NCBI GenBank assembly: GCA_035578155.1
Contig: JAPWDM010000001.1
Location: 160,739,498 to 160,803,497 of the forward strand
Direction of reading: 5' to 3'
Source of the DNA: Brachynemurus nebulosus
Lineage: Eukaryota > Arthropoda > Insecta > Neuroptera > Myrmeleontidae
Length of the DNA stretch: 64,000 nucleotides
Notes under the pieces: generated by a model
What the model was told of the DNA's origin: nothing
The model's input: the letters and a program-made list of their open reading frames with translations, nothing else
The model's database searches: none
In this document: one piece after another, positions 38,501-53,500 of the stretch
How positions within the stretch are numbered: position 1 is the stretch's first letter
How the letters are laid out: the number at the start of each line of letters is the position of its first letter
Program-made: the position numbers and the translations under genes

Positions 38501-41500
38501 AACTCGGTTCGACATCACTAGTAGTGATCAGTGATGCTGGGTGATTAATCGATTAATCAATTTAGTCGACTAATTTTGTTTACTTTTAGTTATTTTTAGT
38601 CGACTATTTTAACTTCGATTAAATGACTAAAATGATTAAATTTTTTAAATGACTAAAAACTTATTGATTTAAATGACTAATTTATTAATTTTTCTGTATT
38701 ATTTATGGGATTTCAAATAATGAAAACTAAAAAATTATCTATTTATACGATTTTTTACTTTTATGTGATTGACACATTGTGATACTTCATATTTTTCTTT
38801 TTCTGAAAAAATATATTAAAAGTCAATAATTAAATTCAAAATAAAATACCCTTTTTGAAAGAGTTACATAGGTTACCCTATTTACGAATTCGATTAAAAA
38901 TTTAGTCGATTAGTCGACTATTGTTCGTTCGATATTTTCGACTACTGACTAAATTTGTCTGAAAAACAACTTTAGTCGATTAATCGCCTAACTGTTTGTC
39001 GGCTCGACATCACTAACTAGTACATAACATACATTAATATCTGGAAAATTTACATCTTCTGTAGGCCCTCAAACATCAACATTTAATGAAAACCGCACAT
39101 ATCTAAATTGATTTGATTACCATTCTATCATACTGCTTATAGTTATTTATAACTTAATTACCAGAAATTATTGATTTTCAGTTTGGACATTTTTGTACTG
39201 AATATGAATCTTGATATTCCACGATATCCATTGCTTGAAATAATGTTAGGATTGAAAGGAACAGAAATGGAATTCCAACCACCAACCGAACTTGATAAAC
39301 CAAACAACTTTATGTCACAAATTGAAGACTTAATCAGTGATATTACGTATCAAGCAGAAATCGGGGAGCGAGTTAACAAAGACGCAGATGATGATTTCTT
39401 GGATTTTGTGGAACAAGATGAAAAATACTCGAAAAATATTACAGATACAATAAATAAAATACTTGTAGCATTAGAGCAAGTTCACGAAAAGAGTGAAATT
39501 TTTGAACCCTACGCATATTTATGGACTGAAGATAAAGAACAAGTACTGAAAGAATTTTTAAAATACAGTCGATCTTTGACGGACGATGAAAAAGCTGCTT
39601 TAGAAAATAATATACCTATAGAGATTGAAGAAAAAGTTCCAGAAATTGATGATTTCCGACAAAAAATTGATTTTTACGAAGAAACATATAATGATGCTGA
39701 TAAATTGCCATACGAAGTTATTATTGATGAATGGTTACTTTTGAACTTGAGACCAATACGACAAGCTTTATTAAATCATATACGACAGTGGGGAAATACG
39801 TTCAAGGAATATATTATTTCCTACGTAACGTCGAGGTAAATAAATAAAATTTCAATTCTAGGGACTCTATGCTTATAAAATAAAAGTTTTCAAAATTTTC
39901 GGCTGATAATTTCCGAAAATTTACGATTTATTTATTAATCAGTCAAGCATGGCCAAACATGCTGGGTCATTGGTACTGACCGGTATAGGTCAAATTTCGA
40001 ATCTCGTGGCTAGTTATATGCTCATAAAAGTTTTTCTACAATTTTCCTTTATAAATCCAGATAAATATTGGCGTAGTTTCTTTAAGAAGACGACTGTATT
40101 CCAAATTCTATTCCCCACCACTTTTTTTTTACACTTCTCAATATGGAATGGAACTGTAAAAAATGTATAAATAAAAGTGACAAAAATAATGATGTGTGGT
40201 AGAGAAACTCTGCCGATATTCGCCTGGATTTGTGAAGGAAAATTGTAGAAAGCCTTCAACAGCATCGCCAGCTACAGAATTCAAACTCCTTGACCTACCA
40301 ATCCAAAGACCAGTGTATTAGCACGCTTTGCTACTTGCTTCGCCCACAAAAATTTATCTAAATTTAACTCGATCTACAGAAACCAGCGTAAACTTTTCTT
40401 GCTATATTAGCCTCATTTCGGTACTAAAATTCAGATACTAAAGTACATAGAATTGCAAGGTCTTCACAATTGGAAAAAGACTAGGGAAATCTTGTCAAAC
40501 AGGCTTTGTATCAAAGTACTACTTCAGCCTTATTATTTCTGGTTTCTTTGATAATAAAAGAGCAATCTCGTTACCTCAAAGCTCTAGATCCGTACTGAAA
40601 GATAGAAAATATTACTTGTAAGTTAATTCACGGCAGTTTTAAAGAAGGGTAAAAGAGTAAAGACAAATATTGTCTACAATCTATCTCTCTTACTTTACAT
40701 ATCAAAATAATATAAGCAAAGATATGTAGATTCTAACTAAAATGACCTTGCATCGAATATCATCAGTCCACGGGATTGTGATTATGAAATTAAATAATTT
40801 ACTGATCTTATTTAGATTAACCGAATTAGAAAATTTCATCAACGATGCATCTGAAGAATTAAGTAGGCCAGTTAAAGAAGATGATTACGAACAATTAGTC
40901 CGAATTATCGATTATTTGAATAAAATTAAAGATCGTCGTGAAGAAACTGATGGAATGTTTAATCCAATCAAAGATTATATAGCATTACTTAAAAGTTATG
41001 CCGTAAAGTTTGGTGACGAAGTATATAACCAGGTACACTTTTTAATCAAATCGAAAAAAATTACTTATTTTCTCTACAAGTGATTTCCAATTTCAAGTTT
41101 TCCTTTTTTAATTTGTTTAGCTTGAAGAGCTTCCAGATAAATGGACTGCATTGAAAAAACAAGCCAATACAGTGAAACAAGGTATTGCTGATTTGCATGC
41201 TAAACAATGTTTGCTAATAAAAAGAAGAGCCATGCTATTTAACATTAGACAAAGACAGTTTATGGATAAATTCTTTAAATTGCCATTCTTCGACTACGAT
41301 TGTAAGGATCCGTACACATATTTGGATAAATGTAATGAAGAATGTAACAATTTTGAAAAACTACTGAAAAAGATAACCGATCAAGCAACTCTATTTGAAG
41401 TCACCTTAAATGAATATCCTGAAGTACAAAAAATTCGCCGATTATTGCCATTACTAAAGGTATATTTCGAAATTTTAATATTAATTTTAAAAAACTTTTA

Positions 41501-44500
41501 AAAAATCAAATTTTTAGTCATGTTGGGATTATATTGTAATCGCAAAATCACGGATAGATGAATGGAAAGAAACACTGTGGGCAAAAATTGATGTTGAAAG
41601 CATGGAAACTGATTGTAAAAAAATGGCGAAAGAACTTAGAAGTTTTGATAAAGAAACAAGAACTTGGGATATATTACTTAAACTTGAAAGTGATTTAAAG
41701 AATTTATTAACGGCATTACGAGCGTTAACTGAATTGCAAAATCCGGCTATTAGAGATCGTCATTGGGCTGAATTACAAGCAGTAACAAAAGTAACAATTT
41801 TTTAATCTTTCCTTTAATAATGATGTGTTACAATTTTTGTGTACTTCGTAAAATCTGATTTAATCTGGTCTTTATGGCCAGGAGTGAGAAGTCAGTCATT
41901 CAAAAAAAAACTCCGACTCGACTTCAAACTAGCATGTGACTCTAAATTCCCTACAATAATCTTTTTCCCACTACATTATAATAGCTTGGACAATTACCTA
42001 ATTCTCTTTTTTTATTAAATCTTAAATTAAAAGCCAAAGGGTCCTAAGCAAATCACAATTTTTTTCTGGTTTTATTTCTAGGTTTGAATTTATTTAAAAA
42101 CTTTGAGAAATACTAGCCCCAGACTTATGTCTCCTGATGAACAGCTTCTAACACAAAATAACAGCCATCTTTTAGCAACCAATATTCATTATCTAATACT
42201 TTTTAACAGGTTAAAATTGAAATAACACCCGCAACCACATTAGAACATTTACTTAATCTAGAATTACATAAATTCGAAGAGGAAGTTAAAAATATTGTAG
42301 ACAAAGCAACCAAGGAACAAGCCATGGAAAAATCTCTAAAAGAAATTAACAGCAATTGGCAAGTAACAGAACTTTCTTACGAATATGTTGATCGACTCAA
42401 ATGCAATGTTTTAAGACCAAGTGAAGAAATCGTGGAACTTCTGGAAGATAACCAAGTAAAAAAAATTAATTAAATTACACAAATACTTTTTCTAAAAGAC
42501 ATTTTTAGGTTCAAGTACAAAATATGATAACGTCAAAATATGTTGGGTATTTTTATGATCAAATCGCCGATTTGCAAAAAAAGTTATCAACCGCAGATCA
42601 AGTCCTTTCATTGTGGTTTGAAGTTCAGCGTAAATGGGGATACTTAGAATCTATTTTTATCGGATCTGATGATATTCGAAGTCAATTACCAATGGAGTCA
42701 CAAAAATTCGATGCGATTGATAAAATATTCCGTGTAAGTTAATCAATTATAGTCCTGAATTAGATCTGATCAAGTGAAGATAGCTAAAGTTGATATTCTC
42801 CAAGTCTTAGATATTTGCTATACCTTATATCTTCCAATAAAAAAAGAGTACCAAAAAGTGGTAAATTAATTGGGCTTTAGCCATGATAACTGCTAGGAAC
42901 TTCGCATCTGAGCTTACTCTATTAGTAACCACTTATTAACCTTATTATTCATTTATCTTACCTATGACCTATTTAAAAAGTTATTTTACAAAATCGGTTA
43001 TAAAACTTATTTTATTTTAGCTTGACCTTCTGGCAAGTATTAATAGAACACCAAATGTAATACAAGCCACTAATGTAGCAGGTCTATACGAAAAATTAGA
43101 AGCATTATTTAATGACTTAGTAATATGTGAAAAAGCGTTGAATAATTATTTGGAAACCAAACGTTTGGCGTATCCTCGTTTTTATTTCGTTTCATCGGCT
43201 GACTTATTAGATATTCTGTCAAACGGGAATGCCCCTGAACTGGTTCAAAAACATCTCTCAAAACTCTATGATTCAATGGCTAAACTAAGCTTTAAACAGG
43301 ATGGCGGAAAAAATAGTAAAACTGCAAAAGGAATGTATTCTAAGGATGGAGAATATGTTGACTTTAAAGAAACAATGGAATGTGTTGGAAAGGTAAAATT
43401 AATATAATCTAATTTTGAATCTATATTTTAGCAACGATTAACTGAAACTGTGTTTAAGGTTGAAGTATGGTTAAATGCATTGACTGATACAATGCGCCTT
43501 TCAATATTGCATGTGTTACATGACGCACTTTATGCTTACGAAGAAAAACCTCGTGATCAGTGGCTTTTTGACTGGCCCGCACAGCCAGCCTTAGTTGTGA
43601 CTCAGATATGCTGGGCTTCAGAAGTTAGTTTGTCATTTCATCAAGTTGAAGAAGGTATAAAAATGAAAATTGTTATATTTAAAAGAAGTTAATATCCTAT
43701 ATTATAAACTTTTCCTCTAATTGTAAGTCCACAGTTACCTAAGAGGAAACTCATAAGTATTCGTAATCTATGCTCGTTTATACTTATACAGAGTTTCGAT
43801 TTTTTTCTGGGAAGTTTCTTGGCTTGTTTCAGTTTCTAGGGCGGTTTTTAAGAATCTGCAGTTTTTTTAATTTCCTCCTCTTTCTTGATCTTTTCTCGAA
43901 AGAAGTAATTCCCTACTTTGCAAAAGAGCTAATTTAATTAAAGAGTCCTTAATTAAAATAGATTTTAAGGTGAGGGCTGAAGAGATAAACCGACATTGTA
44001 TAATCGACATTTGTAGTAAATGTTTATTCAAAAACTACACACACCGGCATAATTAGCGGAACATAAAAAATATCTCTAAAAAACAAACAAGCCATTTAGT
44101 TTTAAGAAACTATTAGTCTTATTTAATTATTCACTTAAAATTACATGTTCACAAGTCGATATACCTTTATTTTCGTTAGCAAAAGCAATAAACTATATGA
44201 AATGCCAAATTTTTGGAATCTTATGTCCTCTAAGAATCATTTAAGTTAAAGATTATTTAACAAATAGAAAATGAAGCACAGCGTTTTAATACCGCGTGCT
44301 TCCCCCCGTGCTCTTGTCAAAGATTCCATTCATCTTGCTATACTCAGAATGATGTTATCTACAGTCTCCTGAGGCAATCTTTGCCCTTCTTTAATTACGG
44401 TAGTCTGAAGCTCGACCACATTGAGAAGAAGCGGCACTTGAGTTCGAAGGTGACAGACCTCTTAAAAAGATTTGCATCAATAATTAATGAGAACAATGGG

Positions 44501-47500
44501 GTATTTGACAGTATCAAAGAATAACAATAAAAACAAATTTTAATGAAAATTGATAATAAAAGACAGCAATTTATTATGTTAATTCATCCTAACTATCATT
44601 ATTTAACTTTCTCTTAATATTTCAACACTGTCGCCACTAGGGTCGCTACTTGAATTCCGGTTAGCAAACATATGGAAATTAATTTGAATTGATTAACTTT
44701 TTAAAAAATCAAGAATTTCTTTTCCTAGTTATAAAAAAAATAAACAGTTTTTTTTCTTAGTTACAGGACACCTGTTGCTATCTAGAGAATGTGACGTAAT
44801 TGAAGCTAATGAACGTTTTCGCGCAAATTTTAAGAACAAATATTAAATTAATTTTTTCGTATGATTTTCGGCATTATTTTTAAAAATTAAAATTACATAT
44901 ATGCATAATACATAAATATGCGTATTTTAAAATAGTTTCCGAAAATTAGTCAAATTCCCCATTTTATAGAAAATCAACTGATTCATTACTTCAATATTAT
45001 TTTAAGTAAAAATGAAAAAAAATCGCACACTTTGTTTAATAAATAGGTTTTTATATTTTTTTTACGTTGATTTTACAATGTAAAGTTGTAACGAATATTT
45101 ACTTTCGCATTCGCAATACGCGAAAAGTTGTGAATAATTTTAACGAATATTTTAAACCAGATGATTACTCACTTTCTTTCGCTTTCGTTATAAATACATT
45201 CACCACAGCCGTATGTACACCTTCCGTCTCGTCTATTATACGCAGAATGTTGCAAGAAAAGCTAGTAAGAGAAATAAAACATAAGTTATTGAGAGAACAT
45301 ATTCGGGAAGGCTGAGCCCCCTGGTCCTTACAAAGTACACATCCATCTAAATATCATTTAGAAAGAAAATTTTTTTTATGGAGAACACCCAAAATTGCTA
45401 CGAGTACTTTCCGTCTCATCTCTTACACGCAAAAAGGCAATTATTTCCTATAATTCAATTTACATTTCTGTTTAACGTAGGTCAAGAAAACGCGATGAAA
45501 GATTTTTCACGAAAACAAGTATTACAATTAAATGCTTTGATTGACCTATTACTCAGTGACTTAACCGAAGGCGATCGACAAAAAATTATGACCATTTGTA
45601 CAATTGACGTGCATTCACGTGATGTAGTCACAAAAATAATCAACGACAGAGTTGACAGTATCACCGCTTTCCAGTGGCAAAGTCAACTACGTCATCGTTG
45701 GGATCAAGAACTGTTTGGATGTTATGTGAACATTTGCGACGCTCAATTTAAATATGACTGTGAATATTTAGGAAATACACCGCGGCTAGTAATCACACCA
45801 TTAACAGATCGCTGCTATATTACGTTGACTCAGTCATTACGTTTGATAATGGGTGGAGCACCAGCAGGTCCTGCTGGCACTGGTAAAACTGAAACTACGA
45901 AAGATTTAGGAAAAGCGGTAGGAATTCAAGTTTACGTATTCAATTGTTCCGAACAAATGGATTATAAGGTACAAATTGAACTTTTCAATCGATGTACAAA
46001 TTCGAATGCTGAGTTTTAGTAAAATTTATATAATTTTTAGTCTTGTGGGAATATTTATAAAGGCTTAGCTCAAACTGGTGCTTGGGGTTGTTTTGATGAG
46101 TTCAATCGAATTTCTGTCGAAGTATTATCTGTAGTTGCTATTCAAGTTAAAACTGTTTTGGATGCTATTAAAGCTAAAAAGAAAAAATTTTTCTTCTTGG
46201 ACAATAAAATTAAATTGGTATCAACTGTTGGAATGTTTATTACAATGAATCCAGGTTACGCTGGAAGAACTGAATTACCTGAGAATTTAAAAACTTTATT
46301 TAGGTATCTTACATTTTAATAAAAAGAGTTAGTACAAAAATATTCCAAAGGCGGCAAGTAAAATAGTGATTGTTTCGTATAGTTTTAGAATTCGAGTAGA
46401 ATCTAACATATAAATAAATTGCATGTTCCTCTTTCTCTCCCCTCCCTCTCGCGAATCCTGCAATATTTAGGATTTAGAAAGAAGATTCATATCATTATAA
46501 TATTAAGATAGGGTGGTCCTCCAAAAAATTTATTGGGAGTCATTGATTTTAGACCAGGGATTCCCAGAGTGCAGCCCACGGATCAAATACGACCCTGGAA
46601 CTACAAAAATTGCCGAATAATTTACATCTTTATATAATAATCAAGGAAATAAAAAAACAAAAAATACATTTTTGCAAAAAATACAACTGATGAGCAAAAA
46701 GAAAAAAAAAACTGACAAATAAAAGTCCCGAGGCCGGAGCACAATACGACACAACTTTTTTGTTTAAAAAACAGGAAATAGCGGGACTAACTTCGCGGGG
46801 TCATATGATCAACCAATTGACCGGAAAACGACAAATCATATTACACGACCTAATGTTATTCCAACTAATGGCGGAAATGATTCCAGAATACAATCACACT
46901 ATTTAAAATTAAAGAATGGCTTTTAAATATTTCTTTAATGCTTAATAAAGTGTCGATATTTATCTGAATTATATGGTAGACAGAGTGGTCGGAAAACGAC
47001 ATTACATGTTACACGACCAAATATTATTCCGGGTAATGGCGGAAATGATTCCAAGATACAATAATACTATTTAAAATTAAAAAGCGGCTTTTAGATATTT
47101 GTGTAATGCTTAAGAAAGTGTTGATATGTATCTGAATTACATGGTAGACGAAGTGGTCGGGAAACGACATTTCATGTTACACAACCAAATTCTATTTCAG
47201 CTAAATGCGGAAGTATAAAAAATGTAATTTACAAAAAGGATAGTTGTCGTATATGATTATAAATGTGACCAGTCCGCACAAAATTATTCGAGATTTTACC
47301 GAGGCGTGATTGAAGAAAGGTTGATAAACACTGTTCTACAACTCGAGACTTTTACCTGTCAATTAAATTTTTTATTATTTCCAGTCTACTAAATGCGGAA
47401 CTTCTGGGACTCATTCGACGTATTCCGAAACTATTTTTACAAAAATTTCAATGCGGAACAACTACTGATTTTCTGGGACTGTCCTCCAGAATCCGGGACG

Positions 47501-50500
47501 GTTAGTCGCTTTAGTCTTAACTCCTAAATTCTATTCTTTCATTAAGTTATTAATCATCTAACAATACTATAATTAAACGAATTTTTCCTTTGTGTTCTTC
47601 CTTATTTTTAAATTTTTTCTTGGTCCGCCAAATATTTTAGTATTTACAATTTGGTCCGCCGACGCAAAACTTTCGGAATCTCTACTCTAGAAAATTACTT
47701 TCAATTTTGAGAATGTTCTTTTATCATTACACTTTTTTAATTACAATATTTTTGAATTCTACGCAACAAAAACTGTAAGAAACCATCACTGTTTTATTTG
47801 CCACTCATTAGGTAAAAATTGATTATTTTTGTACTATCTCTGTGGTTGTTTCTTTTTAATTATTCTAAAATTTTATTCAAGGCCATGTGCTATGGTAGTT
47901 CCGGATTTTGCTCTTATTTGTGAAATTATGTTGATTGCTGAAGGTTTCCAGGGCGCTCGACTTTTATCTCAAAAATTTATTACACTATATACTTTATGTC
48001 GAGAACTACTTTCTAAACAAGATCATTACGATTGGGGATTACGGGCAATTAAATCAGTACTAGTTGTGGCGGGATCTTTGAAAAGAGGTGATCGTGAACG
48101 TCCAGAAGATCAAGTTCTTATGAGAGCACTGAGAGATTTCAACATTCCAAAAATTGTCACTGATGATGTTTCCGTTTTTATGGGCTTGATTGGTGATTTA
48201 TTCCCGGCATTAGATGTGCCAAGAAAACGGGAATTGGATTTTGAAGAACAAATTAAAAAAGCAGCTATTGATTTACACTTACAGCCCGAAGATGGTTTTA
48301 TATTAAAAGTATTAAACGTAGTTCTTGAGTATTAAGTAGTTGATTTATGCAACAAATTCCTTTTTTTAGATTGTTCAGTTAAAAGAATTATTTGCTGTCC
48401 GACATTCTGTTTTTATTGTTGGTTTTGCTGGTACTGGAAAAACGGAAGTGTGGAAAACTTTATACAAAACATATCAGAATTTAAAATTAAAACCTGTTTA
48501 TAATGATTTAAATCCAAAAGCTGTTACCAACGATGAACTCTTCGGGATAATTAATCCAGCAACTCGTGAATGGAAAGATGGTTTGATCTCTGTAATCATG
48601 AGAGAACAAGCTCAGTTAACCGGTCCAGGTCCTAAGTGGATCGTTTTAGATGGAGACATTGATCCAATGTGGATTGAATCATTAAATACAGTCATGGATG
48701 ATAACAAAGTTCTTACTTTAGCTAGTAATGAACGTATTGCACTTACAAATCAAATGCGTCTATTATTTGAAATTTCAAATTTACGAACAGCAACTCCTGC
48801 AACTGTTTCTCGAGCTGGAATTTTGTATATAAATCCTGCAGATCTAGGATGGAATCCGTAAGCTATCTACTTTTAAAAATATGTATATCTATACACCGAA
48901 AAAAAGTAAGTTATTATTTATTCCTTATAGCTATGTTGCTTCATGGATTGAAACCCGAAATTCTTCGGCAGAAAAAGCGGTACTTTTAGTGTTATTTGAC
49001 AAATATGTCAATTCATGTTTAGAACAACTAAAAACTAAACTGAAAAAAATTACTCCCGTGCCACAATGTGCACACATCGAAATGTTATGTTTCCTTCTAG
49101 AAAGTCTTCTTACTCCACAAAATGTTCCCAATGACTGTCCCAAAGAATGGTTAGTCCAGTCACATACAGAATGATTTTCTTTTGTGATAAGCATTGCGAT
49201 CTCGGAAACTAGAAGAGATAGAGAGGGTTAATTAACTGGGGAAAAAGTATAGTTTTAAGAATTCTTAGATTACTAGATATTTCGAGAAAATCAAATTTTC
49301 GTAATTTCTTCAATCTCGTCTAGTTTTACTTTTAAATTCGTCCGTCCGTCATACAATTAAAATTATATGATTTAAATTGTATCGATAATTTTCAAAAATG
49401 TAGTCAACCAAATTTAAAATTTAAAAAGAAATTTGATGTACAGAAAATGTTTTAAACAAATGAAATTTTGCGTCGATGTATGTTTCGATATTAGAAAACA
49501 TCCCCCAAAAATAAAAACCACCAATCATTAGGGGAAATGCTGGAAAATGAATAAAATTTTCATTGTTCGTGGATACCCCAGCGTTAACATACGTTATATT
49601 TTATGTATAAATTTTCTTTACAAAACTGGCAACAATTTCTATATCTACTATATTTCCGAAAACTATCGACAGAATTTAGCCGGAATAATTTTGATCGGCT
49701 GTCAGAGTACAAGGAAAGGGGGGAAAAAGTTTCACTTTGAAGCCTAATATTTCACAAATAGAATTTAAAAATGAAAAATGGTAAACGGAACTTCAACTTT
49801 AAGAGACATTTTTAACGATACCTCACAGGATGGAGTAATTTTCATCTCCGCGTTTTTTTCATACGAAAAAATACCTCAAAAATAGAGAAAAAAATTTTTT
49901 GCTTCTTACAATTGAGATTTCTACTTATAGCATGCATGTCCAAAATTTCACATTTTGTGTGACAGACAGATTTAATGAAATTTTAAATGTTTTTGATCAC
50001 GGAACACGAATGAAAAAATTTACTTAAAACGGGTACATTGAAAATGGCGTTGATTGAAGTCTTAAAGCTATAATTCTTTCCCCATTTAACTGAATCTCTA
50101 TATTTTTTAATTTATGAGATCTCAATACTTATCATAAATAAAATGCATCATCTGCATACTAATTTGAAAATAATTATTTTAGGTATGAAATTTATTTTGT
50201 ATTCTCATGCGTATGGGCATTTGGCTCAGTTATGTTTCAAGATCAAATTATCGACTGGCGAAATGAATTCCATAAATGGTGGATCTCGGAATTCAAAACA
50301 ATTAAATTTCCATCACAAGGCACTGTTTTTGATTATTATGTTGATTCGGAAACAAAAAAATTTGTACCATGGAGTGAACGGATTAAAGAGTTTACCTTTG
50401 ATCCAGATATTCCATTATCGGTAATTATTATGTTAACACTAAGTTTTGAAGCTTTTTGACGAGAAAGGTTACTCAACACATTGTTGATCGATTATAAGTA

Positions 50501-53500
50501 AACTTTAAGGGGAGGTTTACTCGAGAGTTCTTAAAAATTATGTATTTTTCTAGAATTTTTTTTCTCAAGAACGGAAGTAAATATCAATTTCAAATTTTGT
50601 GCACATATTTATTAAGTATTAAACTACACAAAAAAAAAATTTTCAAGGAAAAATATAAAAAGTGTCCATTTTATAGATAGTGCAGTGTGACGATCCGAAA
50701 ATCCAATGCCTTGTTGGTGGACATCCTAGCGCCGGTAAAAAAACCACCGAAATCCAAAAACAAAAAAAGATATATAAAATATATGAAGAGTACCGGCACC
50801 TCTACCTATAATATCAATAAATTGCTGAAAGAAAAAAAAATGGCGGATGTTTGAACTTTTGATTACGATTTTTGTCTTATTTTTTCCTCTTTAAAGTAAA
50901 TTTAAAAATAAAAAAAAAAATATTGAAAGTGTATCGAACTTAGGTAGAAGTGCCGAAGAATTGAATTATCTTTAAAATAAAAAATTAAAAAAAAGCATCC
51001 ATCGAATAGTTTTTGAGTTATCGTGTCCACCAGTTCCAAAAATGTAGTTGCGAGATATTATAAAATATACATAAAGAAACGTATTTTCAAAATTTTATAT
51101 TTAATACTCATTATTGCGTGAACTACGTTTTTTGAATTTTTTTTTTTTTTATAGAAAGCTGGATTCGGTTAATGTGCAAAAATCTTGTTTTTAAATTATT
51201 TTCAGTAAAATCACTTTGGGAACATAGTCTACACATAATTTGCTATCAATTTCGTCAAAAAAAAATCGATTTTTTATCAAATCTCAAGTAAACCTTCCCT
51301 TAAATTACTTTCAGCAAAATCACTTTGGGAACATATTCTACACATAATTAGCTACCAATTTCTGCAAAAAAAAATCGATTTTTTTAACGACTCTCAAGTA
51401 AACCTCCCCTTAACTATACAAGCTATATGACAGTACCAATCGCAAGACCCTGTTTTAATAATGGATTTACACAATCAATTACGAGATAATATTACTTTTT
51501 AGGCAACATTAGTCGACACATCCGAAACATCACGATATAGTTTCTTTATCGACATACTTTTGGAAATCAAAGCACCAATAATGTTAATCGGTTCAGCTGG
51601 AACCGGTAAAAGTGTAATTATCGGAGACAAGTTAGATAATTTACCAGAAAATTATATGACAGCTAATGTCCCACTTAATTACTATACAACATCAGATATG
51701 TTACAACGAATTTTAGAGAAACCGTTGGTAAAGAAGGCTGGTCGTAATTATGGGCCACCGGGCACAAAAAGTTTAATATACTTTATTGACGATTTAAATA
51801 TACCGGAAGTTGATAAATACGGTACAGTGCAACCGCATACATTAATACGGCAACATATGGACTATCAACATTGGTATGATCGTGTTAAAATTCAACTGAA
51901 GGAAATCCATAATATACAGTATATAGCCAGTATGAATCCTACCGCTGGATCATTTACGATTGATTCAAGATTACAACGACATTTTTGTGCTTTTGCTGTC
52001 AGGTAATTTCGTTATTAAGGATATTGGAAAATTTTTAATTTTTTGGTATTAAAATAAAAATAAATTAGATGGACAGTGAGGAGAGTTGGCACGAGGATAA
52101 TTATTTAGAATTGGGGCTCTATCTCTTTATTTATGCCTACAAAAACAAAATTAATGGTCCGATCTTACCGATTTTTTAAAAAAATGTTCGGCATTACGGG
52201 GGGTTAGTTAAAAAAATACTAGAACTTGATTCCAGTACTGGAAAGGCTAGAAAACTAGTAAATAATTAAATTATTAAAATTTTCTTTATTCCATTTTTAT
52301 GCATATTGGCACTGTTAATTTTCAAACTTTGAAGATCCCTAAAATTAGGTACGGTATCCTGGATTGCCGATAGGCGATAAGTGTCTGGACGAAGGGTCCC
52401 ACCCCCTCAAACGATATTACTCGAGTTATGTTAAGATAGGATAAGATTAGGGACGTTTAAAAAAAAAAGAAAAAGAACTGGAAAAGGTTTTCTATTAGCT
52501 CAAGTTTGTGGCTCGAGTTATGTTACATTAAGATTGGATAAAATTAGGGACGTCTAGAAAAAAACTGAAAAAGGTTTCCTCTATTTGTGGAGTATTCCAA
52601 TATATAATCTATATATTGGAAAATCTAGAATCAATAAGAGAGCTTTTTCAATTTTTTAATAGTAACGTAATGAGGTTCGAGAGTTCACCTCTTATGAAAT
52701 TCACGTAATAATTAGTTATTCTAAAAAAAAAATGTTTTTTTCAGTTTTCCCACTAACGACGCTTTGATACAAATTTATAATCAAATACTGACACAACATC
52801 TAGATATGCCTGTAAATAAATATTTACCCTCATTAAAACAATATTCAGAAAAAATTGTTGAAATTGCATTGCAAACTCATACAAAAGTGGCTTCATCATT
52901 TTTGCCAACAGCCGTGAAATTTCATTATGCTTTTAATATTCGAGATCTTTCCAACATATTTCAAGTAAATATAAAAATTCAACTAAAAATATATAACGTA
53001 AAAGCCCCTATACTCGAACGCGATTCAGTACTCAAACAGTTTTGATATTTATCGGTTTCTTTCAGAAATAACTTCATTAATATATAAAATATAAAAACTG
53101 TTCGAGTATTGAATCGCGTTCGAGTACAGAGGCTTTCACCCGACATATATTTGAAAATTAAATAATTTTTTAATGTTTCGTCAGGGAATTTTATTCACAA
53201 CAGGAGAATGTGTTAAAAATGTTAATGATCTAATTCGTGTCTATTTGCATGAAGCAAATCGGGTTTATTGCGATAAACTTGTTGATTCTGACGATATAAA
53301 GGAATTTAAGAGAATCATATCTGATGCTATCAAAAAAATGGAAATAGAGGTAATTAATGTTCTTACATACTTACCCAAAAAATATGAGGCAATTATTTCT
53401 TAATTTTCTGGAAATTGGGTATTTTTTATTTTGATTTATCTGAGTTCCGTTAGCAAGTGGACCTCAAAGTACTATGATCTCAAGTTTCATTCCTGGCTAC

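Noticed and set aside
45067..45315. 82-residue frame in intron 19
   Set aside because: No recognisable domain, no splice context; typical chance frame.
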